Assembly: GCA_016844565.1 (NCBI GenBank)
Contig: JAENJB010000010.1
Location: 1-14,895 of the forward strand
Source: Dehalococcoidia bacterium
Lineage (GTDB): Bacteria > Chloroflexota > Dehalococcoidia > JAENJB01
Length of the DNA stretch: 14,895 nucleotides
Reading direction: 5' to 3'
The notes beneath the pieces were generated by a model, which saw only the letters and a list, made by a program, of their open reading frames with translations, had not been told where the DNA came from and did no database searches. Made by a program: the position numbers and the translations under genes. Within the stretch, counting starts at the first letter, position 1, and each line of letters begins with the position of its first letter. Shown here one piece after another: positions 1-7,221 of the stretch.

Positions 1-873
1 AAGGCCCAACCGTTTCCGAAGCGCTGTCTTGTTCAAGACCTTGCGCTCCGGAGTCGAGCTGTCATACGTGGCGGCGATGCGGGTGTCTTTCGCCGGATCG
101 AACTCCTCGTAATCGATGCCGTTCACTATTCCGCAGGGCTTGACCTGACGGTGGCGGAGGAGGGAGTCCAGGCCCTCTCCATACTCCTTGGTGAGTATCT
201 CGCGAGCGTATTGCTTACTCACCGTGGAGACGATATCAGCATAGAACAACGCCATTGACATCATGCTGTTGAACTGCCGCCCGCAGGCATTGTCCAGGTC
301 CTGCGTGTATTTGGTGAACCCGGCCCGCTCCTCGAAGTTGTCGTCGAACCATCCCTGATAGGCCAGGTTATGGACGGTGAAAACAGAAGCCGTGGAACGG
401 TACCAAGGGTCCTTGTCTTTTCCCAGGAAGGCGACGGCAGATGCCGCGTGCCAGTCGTGGCAGTGAAGTATGTCAGGCTGCCACCCAAGCAAGCGCGGTA
501 CTTCCAGCAGCGCTCGCGAAAAAAGAGTGAAGCGGTTAAGGTCATCAGGCTCGCCGTAGACAGCCGGTCGCCCGAAGTACTTCTGATTCTCGAGGAGGTA
601 GACCGGTACGCCGCCGTTAAGGGATGACTGGGAGACGGTTACCTCTTCCGTTTCGCCCAGGGCAGGCACACCGACTGGCCTGTCGGTAATCCTCGTGGTG
701 GCGCCATTATCCCTGGTCCCGCCGTACCGAGGTGTCACCACGCGCACGTCGTGGCCCAGGCGCTGAAGGGCTTTGGGGAGAGCACCGGCCACGTCGGCTA
801 AGCCGCCGACCTTGGTGAAGGGGCTGACTTCGGCGGCGGCGAAGAGTATTTTCAGTTTCTTATTCTTACTCAT
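1..873 (-). CDS. glgA: Glycogen/starch synthase, GT5 family (5' part, truncated by window edge)
   Basis: The enzyme transfers glucose from ADP-glucose (or UDP-glucose) to the non-reducing end of an alpha-1,4-glucan in the cytoplasm. The visible 291 residues form the N-terminal Rossmann domain of a GT-B glycosyltransferase. Seen directly are the nucleotide-sugar-binding K-V-G-G-L-A-D-V motif (residues 21-28), a PDILHCHDWHAA stretch (about 133-144), VFTVHNLAYQG (164-174) and GIVNGID near residue 240, all typical of GlgA. The family is usually about 480 residues, so the C-terminal acceptor/nucleotide domain lies beyond position 1. The start ATG (873-871) sits just before KILFAAAEVSPF, the normal GlgA N-terminus. 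No Shine-Dalgarno sequence is evident, and a TATAAT box lies only about 17 bases upstream. The gene is divergent from cca. There is no frameshift in the visible part. Confidence 0.93.
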   Translation of the reverse strand, partial: MSKNKKLKILFAAAEVSPFTKVGGLADVAGALPKALQRLGHDVRVVTPRYGGTRDNGATTRITDRPVGVPALGETEEVTVSQSSLNGGVPVYLLENQKYFGRPAVYGEPDDLNRFTLFSRALLEVPRLLGWQPDILHCHDWHAASAVAFLGKDKDPWYRSTASVFTVHNLAYQGWFDDNFEERAGFTKYTQDLDNACGRQFNSMMSMALFYADIVSTVSKQYAREILTKEYGEGLDSLLRHRQVKPCGIVNGIDYEEFDPAKDTRIAATYDSSTPERKVLNKTALRKRLGL

Positions 874-889
874 GCTTATTAAGCACGAC

Positions 890-895
890 ATTATA
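890..895 (-). promoter_or_regulatory. Candidate -10 box for glgA
   Basis: A perfect TATAAT reads on the minus strand from 895 to 890. No good -35 box is seen at 16-18 bp. Initiation about 7 bases downstream would give a leader of only about 10 bases before the glgA ATG. This is inferred from sequence only. Confidence 0.4.
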
Positions 896-936
896 AACGA
901 AGAGGGTTTCCAATGCTAGGCTGGTGGGGCACAGGA

Positions 937-1019
937 CGTCCCCCTCTCTCTAACTCTCCCCCTCCAGGGGGAGAGGACTCGGGGACGGATTGCTTTGGGG
1001 CTTCGCCCCTAGCAATGAC
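937..1019. repeat. Composite intergenic inverted-repeat element A
   Basis: This lies in the divergent glgA-cca spacer. An outer inverted repeat CGTCCCC (937-943) / GGGGACG (981-987) encloses a 9-bp hairpin CTCTCCCCC (954-962) / GGGGGAGAG (967-975). It is followed by a second hairpin, ATTGCT...GGGGC-ttc-GCCCC...AGCAAT (989-1016). The segment ACGTCCCCCTCTCTC recurs exactly in the element at 9951-10012. The AGCAATGAC tail resembles the ends of the elements at 7040 and 13773. It looks like a dispersed non-coding repeat, not a gene. Confidence 0.7.
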
Positions 1020-1049
1020 AGCTTTTCGTCATCTGGGTCATGGTCTCCA

Positions 1050-1058
1050 TGTTATAAT
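1050..1058 (+). promoter_or_regulatory. Extended -10 promoter directly upstream of cca
   Basis: TG-T-TATAAT is a perfect extended -10 element (TG at 1050-1051, TATAAT at 1053-1058). No clear -35 box precedes it, which is common for extended -10 promoters. Expected initiation at about 1064-1067 abuts the ATG at 1068, implying a leaderless or nearly leaderless mRNA. Experimental support is lacking. Confidence 0.5.
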
Positions 1059-1067
1059 GCCCCTGCT

Positions 1068-2336
1068 ATGGTCGCGTTGAATCTGGCTGCTGAAATGGAG
1101 AGACTCCCGCCGGAAGCCAGGGAGATCCTCAGGATGGTCGGTAGTCTCGTGGAAGAGTCCCGATTACCATCGGGACGGTTGTTTCTCGTGGGTGGGGTGG
1201 TGCGGGACCTTCTGCTGGGGTGTCCCTGCCTGGATATCGACATAGTGGGCGAGGGCGATGCCCTCAGCCTTGCGGAAGCTGTCGCGCGCCGGACTCACGG
1301 CCGGCTGGTGGTGCATAAGCGCTTCGGTACTGCTACAGTACGGCTTGGTGAGTTCCGTTTCGATTTTGCGGCCGCTCGCTCGGAGACATACAGCCATCCC
1401 GGCGCCCTTCCGGAGGTCAGGTCGGACACTCTCAAGGCAGACCTCTTCCGCCGTGATTTCACCATCAATGCCATGGCTGTCGACCTCACCGTGTCACGGT
1501 GGGGGACTCTGATTGACTACTATGGGGGGCTGGAAGACGTGAGGAAGCGCTGCATCCGGGTGCTCCACCCTGGGAGCTTCGTTGATGATGCCACCCGCAT
1601 CCTGAGGGCCATCCGCTACGAGCAGAGACTGGGCTTTCGTATGGAGACCGGGACGGCGAGGCTGCTCCGGCGTGACTTGAAGATGCTGGACACGATAAGC
1701 GGAGATAGGCTGCGCCACGAGATAGAGCTTGTTCTTGGAGAAGAGAGACCAGAGCGAATCCTGCGTCGGGGAGCGGAGTTGGGGGTGCTGCAACAGCTGC
1801 ATCCGTCTCTGAAGGGCAACGGGTGGTTGGCGCTGAAGTTCCCCCTGGTGCGCGAGCTTGCGGGCTCTGCAAAGGACATGCCGGCGCTGTATCTTTCGCT
1901 CCTGGTCTACCATCTCACCCCGGAGGAGGGAGGGCAACTGCTCGATCGCCTGAAGGTGCCCGGGGCTATCAGGAAGGTAGTGCGCGACGCGCTGGAAATC
2001 AAGTCCGAGGTGTCCCGTATGTCGAGTTCCGCGCTCGCGCCCGGTGCCCTTTACCGCTGGCTGCACCTCCGCCACCCGCTGGCGATCCGGGTCAATGCTC
2101 TGGCCGGCGCGCCCATGGTGCGCTGGTATCTTGAGCTTTTCCTCCGCCAGTTATCCCTGGTGAAGCCGCTGCTCTCAGGGGAGGACCTGATGGCCCTGGG
2201 GGTGCCCGCGGGTTCAGAGATGGGCCGCTTGCAGGAGCATCTACGGGAGGAGCGCCTGGAGGGGCGATTGAAAACGAGAGGTGACGAGGAAGCTCTGGTG
2301 AAGAAGTGGATTGAAAGGAAATCCGGCGGTTGCTAA
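1068..2336 (+). CDS. cca: tRNA nucleotidyltransferase / poly(A) polymerase family protein (class II CCA-adding type)
   Basis: Members of this family add C, A or CCA to tRNA 3' ends, or polyadenylate RNA; the exact specificity cannot be read here. The protein (422 aa from this start) shows the nucleotidyltransferase fold: LVGGVVRDLLLG (residues 40-51), catalytic D-I-D (D56, D58), RRDFTINAMA (128-137), then YYGGLEDV and DDATRILRAIRYEQRLGF, all class II CCA-enzyme signatures. No HD domain is evident at the C-terminus. The open frame extends upstream to 990 through repeat element A. ATG 1068 is preferred because the extension codes for low-quality repeat-derived sequence and an extended -10 box sits at 1050-1058. 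Residues 31-37 (SRLPSGR) are encoded by a perfect short palindrome, a possible repeat insertion. The gene ends convergently with dinG, and the two stop codons interlock. Confidence 0.9.
   Translation: MVALNLAAEMERLPPEAREILRMVGSLVEESRLPSGRLFLVGGVVRDLLLGCPCLDIDIVGEGDALSLAEAVARRTHGRLVVHKRFGTATVRLGEFRFDFAAARSETYSHPGALPEVRSDTLKADLFRRDFTINAMAVDLTVSRWGTLIDYYGGLEDVRKRCIRVLHPGSFVDDATRILRAIRYEQRLGFRMETGTARLLRRDLKMLDTISGDRLRHEIELVLGEERPERILRRGAELGVLQQLHPSLKGNGWLALKFPLVRELAGSAKDMPALYLSLLVYHLTPEEGGQLLDRLKVPGAIRKVVRDALEIKSEVSRMSSSALAPGALYRWLHLRHPLAIRVNALAGAPMVRWYLELFLRQLSLVKPLLSGEDLMALGVPAGSEMGRLQEHLREERLEGRLKTRGDEEALVKKWIERKSGGC
1157..1176. repeat. Short palindrome inside cca (GTCCCGAT / ATCGGGAC)
   Basis: Eight-base perfect arms (1157-1164 and 1169-1176) flank a 4-base TACC loop, within the coding frame of cca. 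The same arms with a 3-base loop occur in the intergenic element at 7105-7123, and near-identical arms occur at 13787-13803. Confidence 0.7.
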
Positions 2337-5170
2337 ACGCCCAGCCAGTTCTTGACGTCCCGCGCCAGGTCGCGGTGAGTTCCCTTTTTCACAGTGCAGG
2401 AAGGAAGCGACTTCAGGAAGACTGAGCCGTAGTATCTCGAGTTCACCCGCGAGTCCAGCAGAACAACAATCCCTCGGTCGGTCCGGGTGCGGATGAGCCG
2501 TCCGAAGCCCTGCCGGAACTTCAGTACGGTCTGGGGCACAGAGTATTCGTCGAAGGGGTTGTCGAAAAGCTCCGACCGTGCGGCATTGACCGGGTCGCTC
2601 GGCACCGGAAACGGCAGCCTGGCGATAGCCAGTACGCTCAAGGCATCTCCGGGAACATCAACTCCCTCCCAGAACGAGCTCGTGCCGAGCAGGATGGTGC
2701 CCGGGCGGGACTTGAAGGTCTCCAGCACCTGCCAGGTGCTGCCGCTGACCCCTTGTCCAAGGGCCAGGATGCCCTCCTTCTCCAGCGCCGGTTGAAGGGA
2801 TGACAGCGTGGTTCGCAGTGATGAGTGGGAGGTGAACAAGGCGAGGGTCCGTCCCCGGGCTGCCACGCCCAGTGCCATCAACGCCTCCTCGATCCCTGCC
2901 TGGTAGCCAGGCCTGTCCGGTTCAGGAATATCCTGGACTATGAAGAGAAGGGTGGAGGAACGGTAATCGAAGGGTGAGCCGATGAGCATCTCGTCAGCCG
3001 TGTCCAGTCCGAGCCGCCCTTTGATGAAGGCAAAATCGTCCCCCACAGTGAGGGTGGCGCTGGTGAGGATGATGCACTCCTTGCGGCTGAAGAGCCTGTC
3101 GCGCAGGATGGCTCCGGTTTCCAGCGGAGCAGCTTTCAGCACCGCGGTCTTCTCTTCGCCGGAGGCGGACTTCATGGTAGCCCAGTAGACGTATCCCCCT
3201 TCAGGGGTGAAGACTGATGCGTTGATCTGGCGCTGCAGAGCGGTACCATCTTGCGCCAGTGCCTCGAGCCGCACCAGAAGGCCATCCATCGCTGGAATGT
3301 CAGGTGGGGGCAGGTTGTCAAGAGCGGTGTATAGCCTGCTCAGTCCTCCGACCAATTCCTGCAGGTTCAGGGCAACGTTCTCGGCGACTATTTTCAGGAC
3401 ATCCCAGGCGGACTGGGAGCGGCAGGCGCCGGTGAGACGCAGCTGGGTCTCGTAGTTCCCTTTACGGGCGGGCGCCTGGTCCTGAACGAATCTGGCCAGG
3501 AGTTCGAAAAGCTGGGTGGCCTGCTGCTGGGCCCCTGCCGTCTTCGCCTGCAGGTCTGCGGTCAACTCCCCGACGGCCCTCCGCTCCGAAGCCAGCGGCG
3601 CTGCCGTTCTCAGGGCGTTGCGTACCTCGGCGAGGAGGCCGCCGAAGACGGTGCCCCCAAGATGGTGGCTGATAGTGTTGAAGTAGTCGGAAAGCTCTGT
3701 GAGGGAAATCTGAAAGCCGAATTGCTCGGTTGTCTGGCCTTCCAGGTGGTGCGCCTCATCGATGATGATATGATTGAACTGGGGCAGGGTCTTGCCGCCG
3801 CTGGCGAGGTCGGAGAGGAGCAGTGCGTGGTTTATCACCGTCAGGTGGGCTTCCTCCGCTCGTTGACGGGCTTGGTAGAGAAAGCAGAAACCCTGCTTCT
3901 GGCGCAAGCAGTGCGTCCCCAGGCAGTCCTTTTCTCGGGAGCAGACCTTGTTCCAGACCTGGTTTTCCGGGCCGGCGATACGGAGTTCGCTCCTGTCGCC
4001 GGTGGTGGTCTGGGTGAGCCATACCAGCACGCGGAGCAGAAACCTGTTCTCTTCCGGGGAGAGTTGGGCTTGCCGCAAGTTGTCCCATTGCCTCAGGCAG
4101 AGATAGTTTGAGCGTCCCTTGAGTACGGTCACTCTAAGGTCATCTGTCCCCAGCCCGAGAGCAGCTCTGAGACCGGGGATGTCTTTTTGCAGGAGTTGCT
4201 CCTGAAGGTTAATGGTGTTGGTGGAGACCAGCACAGGTACGTTGTTTTGCAGGGCAAAGGTGCAGGCGGGCAGCAGATAGGCCAGCGACTTGCCGGTCCC
4301 CGTACCTGCCTCCACCAGCAGGTGGCGGCCTTCGCTGAGCGCTCTGGCCACGGCTTGCATCATCCGGACCTGCTCATCCCGGTGCTCGTAGTTGCTCCAG
4401 CTCTTTTCCAGGGACCCGCCGGGCTCGAGGATTGCCGTAAGCCGGTCCATGTCGAGGGCTTTTCTGCTGGACCCCGTCCCGACTTTAGGCGGGACTTTCT
4501 CGGCCTCCTGAGACAGAAAGGCAAAGGAAGACTCCAGTGCCTGACCCGTTCCGACTGAAGTCGGGACCTGCGCTGCCTGGTTCGCCTTCTCGATGTTCCT
4601 GAAGAGCGGCAGCATGGACCAGGCGGTGAACGATGTCAGCCGGACGATCTCCGAGACCACCGGCGGGGGTAGCCCCGCCGCCCTATTCAGTAGGGCCAGG
4701 AATACCGCCTGCGAGATGCCGGCATCGGCATCGGCGCGATGCACAACAGGAGCGGCGCACCCCAGGTGCTCAGCTACGGCGGCAAGTGTATAATGGGACA
4801 GCCCCGGCAACAACAGAAGTGCCAGTTCCAGGGTATCGTAGACGGGGTTGTTCAGGGCAGTGCTCCGGCGAGAGAGAAAGCCGAGGTCGAAGGAAAGATT
4901 GTGTCCCACCAGCGCATGACTGCCTATGAAAGACACCAGGCCCGGCATGATCTCGGCCAGTCGTGGAGCGTCGAGCACCTCGGCGGGGGAGATGCCGGTC
5001 AGGCACTGGATGTGGTAGGGAATAGGCACGGAGGGCTTAACCAGGGAGTGGAAGGTGCCGATGGTCTTTCCGCCATCGAACTTGATGGCGGCTATCTCGA
5101 TGATGTCATCGGTTTCGGCATTGAGGCCGGTGGTCTCAACGTCCAGAGAAACGCAAACTTCCTCAAGCAT
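2333..5170 (-). CDS. dinG: DinG-family ATP-dependent helicase with N-terminal DnaQ-like 3'-5' exonuclease
   Basis: This is a superfamily 2 DNA helicase of the XPD/DinG type fused to a DEDDh exonuclease, expected in DNA repair or structure resolution. From the chosen start (945 aa), the exonuclease motifs are D-V-E (10-12), HNLSFD (90-95) and HRADADA (144-150). The helicase motifs are AGTGTGKS (Walker A, 288-295), DEAH (471-474), TSATLT, SFWEGVDVPG and QGFGRLIR (887-894). Four cysteines (about 410, 416, 421, 429) between Walker A and DEAH match a 4Fe-4S cluster site. The frame is open up to 5278, but that extension overlaps ispE. ATG 5170 places MLEEVCVSLDVETTG at the usual N-terminus with GGGAG upstream; ATG 5188 is an alternative. 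The linker (about 202-233) holds two palindrome-encoded VPxxVGTG repeats. The gene lies 67 bases after the ispE stop, probably in the same operon. Confidence 0.93.
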   Translation of the reverse strand: MLEEVCVSLDVETTGLNAETDDIIEIAAIKFDGGKTIGTFHSLVKPSVPIPYHIQCLTGISPAEVLDAPRLAEIMPGLVSFIGSHALVGHNLSFDLGFLSRRSTALNNPVYDTLELALLLLPGLSHYTLAAVAEHLGCAAPVVHRADADAGISQAVFLALLNRAAGLPPPVVSEIVRLTSFTAWSMLPLFRNIEKANQAAQVPTSVGTGQALESSFAFLSQEAEKVPPKVGTGSSRKALDMDRLTAILEPGGSLEKSWSNYEHRDEQVRMMQAVARALSEGRHLLVEAGTGTGKSLAYLLPACTFALQNNVPVLVSTNTINLQEQLLQKDIPGLRAALGLGTDDLRVTVLKGRSNYLCLRQWDNLRQAQLSPEENRFLLRVLVWLTQTTTGDRSELRIAGPENQVWNKVCSREKDCLGTHCLRQKQGFCFLYQARQRAEEAHLTVINHALLLSDLASGGKTLPQFNHIIIDEAHHLEGQTTEQFGFQISLTELSDYFNTISHHLGGTVFGGLLAEVRNALRTAAPLASERRAVGELTADLQAKTAGAQQQATQLFELLARFVQDQAPARKGNYETQLRLTGACRSQSAWDVLKIVAENVALNLQELVGGLSRLYTALDNLPPPDIPAMDGLLVRLEALAQDGTALQRQINASVFTPEGGYVYWATMKSASGEEKTAVLKAAPLETGAILRDRLFSRKECIILTSATLTVGDDFAFIKGRLGLDTADEMLIGSPFDYRSSTLLFIVQDIPEPDRPGYQAGIEEALMALGVAARGRTLALFTSHSSLRTTLSSLQPALEKEGILALGQGVSGSTWQVLETFKSRPGTILLGTSSFWEGVDVPGDALSVLAIARLPFPVPSDPVNAARSELFDNPFDEYSVPQTVLKFRQGFGRLIRTRTDRGIVVLLDSRVNSRYYGSVFLKSLPSCTVKKGTHRDLARDVKNWLGV
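4476..4495. repeat. Short palindrome inside dinG linker, copy 1
   Basis: GTCCCG (4476-4481) and CGGGAC (4490-4495) form an imperfect hairpin in the dinG reading frame. On the coding strand it encodes the VPPKVGTG segment. It is closely related to copy 2 at 4549-4566. Confidence 0.6.
4549..4566. repeat. Short palindrome inside dinG linker, copy 2
   Basis: TTCCGACT (4549-4556) and AGTCGGGA (4559-4566) form an 8-bp stem with one G-T pair. On the coding strand it encodes the VPTSVGTG segment. About 70 bp separate it from copy 1, and both are read in the same frame. Confidence 0.6.
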
Positions 5171-5237
5171 CGTCAGACGGTCTCCCATATTACAGGGTGT
5201 AGAGAGGGACTGCAGCAACTCGCCCGCGAGGTGGCTT

Positions 5238-6113
5238 TCAATGAATATCCTTCTCCTCGACGAAGGGGCGGACCACATAAGCCGTCAACCGCTGGCGTCT
5301 CAACGTCTGGCAAATCCGGGCAGCCTGGGTCTCGTCCCCGGCGAGGGTGAAAAGCGCAGGGCCGGAGCCTGCCAGGTGGACTTGCGAGGCCCCACTTTCC
5401 AGGAAGCGCTGTCTGTACTCCTGCAAGCCCGGGAAGAAACCGAGAGCCACCCTTTCGAAGGCGTTGTAGAGAAGTGACGGAGCGATGGGCTGGCCTTTGC
5501 GCAGGACTTCCGTGAGGCGTTGAGTGAATTGGCCTCCGGTGAAATCGGCTGTATTCAGAAGGGCATAAAGCTGTCCGGTCTTCTCTGGCCGGCCGGTCAG
5601 GGGAGGCACCAGCAGGACGATGGGTCCGGAGATGGCACTGGGGAGCTGGGTTATTCGCTCGCCCTTGCCCTCTCCGAGGGCCGTGCCGCCGTAGAGGAAG
5701 AAGGGTGCATCTGACCCCAGCATCTCGGCGAGGGGCTGCAGGGTCTGCCGGTCGAGCCCTGTCTTCCACAGCCCGTTCAGCGCCCGGAGTGTGGCGGCCC
5801 CGTCGCTGCTGCCTCCGCCCAATCCGGCGGCCACAGGTATGTGTTTTTCGAGCTCAATAACCGCGCCGGCGGGTGAAGCCGACCTTTCCCGGAGCAGTCG
5901 AGCGGCTGTCAGGATGGTATTGTCGCCGGTCAGCAGGGGCGTGCGTTGACAGAATAGGGAGATGTGCTCGTCCGCCTGAAAGAGCAAGGTGTCGCACAGG
6001 TCTATTGCCTGGAGGACGGTGCGCACCTCGTGATAGCCGTCAGTTCTCCTGCCGAGGACTTCCAGCGTAAGATTCAGTTTGGCCGGGCCTCTAGCTCTGA
6101 GCAAGGATATCAT
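5238..6113 (-). CDS. ispE: 4-diphosphocytidyl-2-C-methyl-D-erythritol kinase
   Basis: This GHMP-superfamily kinase phosphorylates the 2-hydroxyl of CDP-methylerythritol with ATP, a middle step of the MEP isoprenoid pathway in the cytoplasm. The 291-residue length is normal for the family. Visible motifs are GPAKLNLTLEV with the catalytic-site lysine K12, the glycine-rich ATP loop PVAAGLGGGSSDGAA (93-107, catalytic D104), LGSDAPFFLYGG, and the C-terminal HLAGSGPALF loop. The gene starts inside the last codons of rsmA (23-base overlap), so the two are translationally coupled. AAAGGA directly abuts the ATG, leaving no spacer; a TTG three codons later (6104) has a more normal spacing and may be the real start. 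dinG follows downstream. Confidence 0.95.
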   Translation of the reverse strand: MISLLRARGPAKLNLTLEVLGRRTDGYHEVRTVLQAIDLCDTLLFQADEHISLFCQRTPLLTGDNTILTAARLLRERSASPAGAVIELEKHIPVAAGLGGGSSDGAATLRALNGLWKTGLDRQTLQPLAEMLGSDAPFFLYGGTALGEGKGERITQLPSAISGPIVLLVPPLTGRPEKTGQLYALLNTADFTGGQFTQRLTEVLRKGQPIAPSLLYNAFERVALGFFPGLQEYRQRFLESGASQVHLAGSGPALFTLAGDETQAARICQTLRRQRLTAYVVRPFVEEKDIH

Positions 6114-6990
6114 TCCTTTCCCCGGCCAGCGTCTCCCGCAGTTTTTCCCATTCTGGGAGGCTTAATGTCTCGGCGCGCCGCTCCGGCGCGATTCCCGCCT
6201 TTTCCAGGAGGCTGACGGTCTGGGCGTGTGGAAGCCCCATTCCGTTGGCCAGCGCGTTGCGCAGTTGCTTTCGAGGCGCCGAGAAGCCGGCTCTCACAAC
6301 GGTAAAGAATTCCCTGGTGGGCTGTGCTGGCAAGCGCCCTGCGGCGTGCGGCTGAATTCGAAGGATGACGGACGACACCTTCGGTGGGGGATAGAAGCTC
6401 CGGGGTGGCACTTCGGCGATTATTTTCGGCTGCCCGTATACCTGTACGGCCACGCTCAGCAGGCTCATCTCTCCCGGCTGAGCGACGATCCTCTTTCCCA
6501 CCTCGCGCTGCACGGTCACGACTATCAGGCGCGGGGGCAGCGACGCCTCAAGAAAATGACGCAGCATGGGTGAGGTTATGTAGTAGGGAAGATTGGCGAC
6601 AACCTTGTAACCCGAGGGCGCCAGTTGCGCCGCGTGTTCCCGCAATATGGATGAGGGGTCCACCTGGAGGGCATCGGCTTTGAGCACGATGATATTGGGG
6701 AAATCCCGTACAGTGTGTCGTAGCGCCTGGACCATCTGCTCATCCATCTCCAGGGCAATAACCAGGGCGACGCGGCGGGCAAGCTCACAGGTGAGTATGC
6801 CCAGCCCGGGACCGACCTCGATGACCACGTCCTCAGGGGCCAGTTCGGCGGCTTCGACTATCTTCTTGAGTGCGCTCTCATCAACGAGGAAGTGTTGCCC
6901 GAGGCTCTTCTTGGCCTTAAGTCCGAGTTCCCTCAGCAGCGCCCTGGCTCTCAGCGGGGGCACCGGCCCGCTCTTGTTCATCTCCGTCAT
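6091..6990 (-). CDS. rsmA: 16S rRNA (adenine(1518)-N6/adenine(1519)-N6)-dimethyltransferase
   Basis: RsmA/KsgA uses S-adenosylmethionine to dimethylate two adjacent adenosines in the 3'-terminal helix 45 of 16S rRNA during 30S maturation. The 299-residue protein carries the family motifs in order: LGQHFL (30-35), the SAM-binding EVGPGLGILT (58-67), acidic EMD (81-83) at the end of the next strand, the catalytic NLPYY (133-137), TVQREVGKRI (159-168), RSFYPPPKVSS and FSAPRKQLRNAL. The start is uncertain: ATG 6990 has no good Shine-Dalgarno sequence, while ATG 6981 (residue 4) is directly preceded by GGAG. It overlaps ispE by 23 bases. Upstream lies the inverted-repeat element at 7040-7133, so transcription could start nearby or come from the carboxyltransferase gene. 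Confidence 0.96.
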   Translation of the reverse strand: MTEMNKSGPVPPLRARALLRELGLKAKKSLGQHFLVDESALKKIVEAAELAPEDVVIEVGPGLGILTCELARRVALVIALEMDEQMVQALRHTVRDFPNIIVLKADALQVDPSSILREHAAQLAPSGYKVVANLPYYITSPMLRHFLEASLPPRLIVVTVQREVGKRIVAQPGEMSLLSVAVQVYGQPKIIAEVPPRSFYPPPKVSSVILRIQPHAAGRLPAQPTREFFTVVRAGFSAPRKQLRNALANGMGLPHAQTVSLLEKAGIAPERRAETLSLPEWEKLRETLAGERNDILAQS

Positions 6991-7039
6991 GCTGATCTAC
7001 ACAGGTACCACGAAGAATGAAAACTGCCAGTCCTTCGCC

Positions 7040-7133
7040 GTCATTGCGAGGAGCCGGAGGCGACGAAGCAATCTCAACAGCACTATGGGCATAGAGATTG
7101 CTTCGTCCCGATTCCATCGGGACTCGCAATGAC
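7040..7133. repeat. Nested inverted-repeat element B (GTCATTGCGAG family)
   Basis: Perfect terminal inverted repeats GTCATTGCGAG (7040-7050) and CTCGCAATGAC (7123-7133) enclose a perfect 14-bp inner pair GACGAAGCAATCTC (7062-7075) / GAGATTGCTTCGTC (7094-7107). A side hairpin GTCCCGAT-tcc-ATCGGGAC (7105-7123) lies in the right arm. The whole can fold as one long branched stem. It sits between the carboxyltransferase gene and rsmA. No transposase is encoded, so it resembles a MITE or REP-like dispersed element. The copy at 13773-13871 is a diverged relative. Confidence 0.85.
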
Positions 7134-7221
7134 AGGTAGAGTATGGGTGCCTCCGCCCGGCATTCCCGCGAGAACGACGAAGAGACCGGTTTGCGCCGCT
7201 AGCATACCCCGACGAACGTGT

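Noticed and set aside
990..1067. Upstream extension of the cca frame to an ATG at 990
   Set aside because: The extra 26 codons read through repeat element A and across the promoter-like TGtTATAAT box, and add residues not typical of the family.
4739..5350. 203-codon plus-strand open frame spanning the ispE-dinG junction
   Set aside because: It crosses two well-supported minus-strand genes and has no family resemblance.
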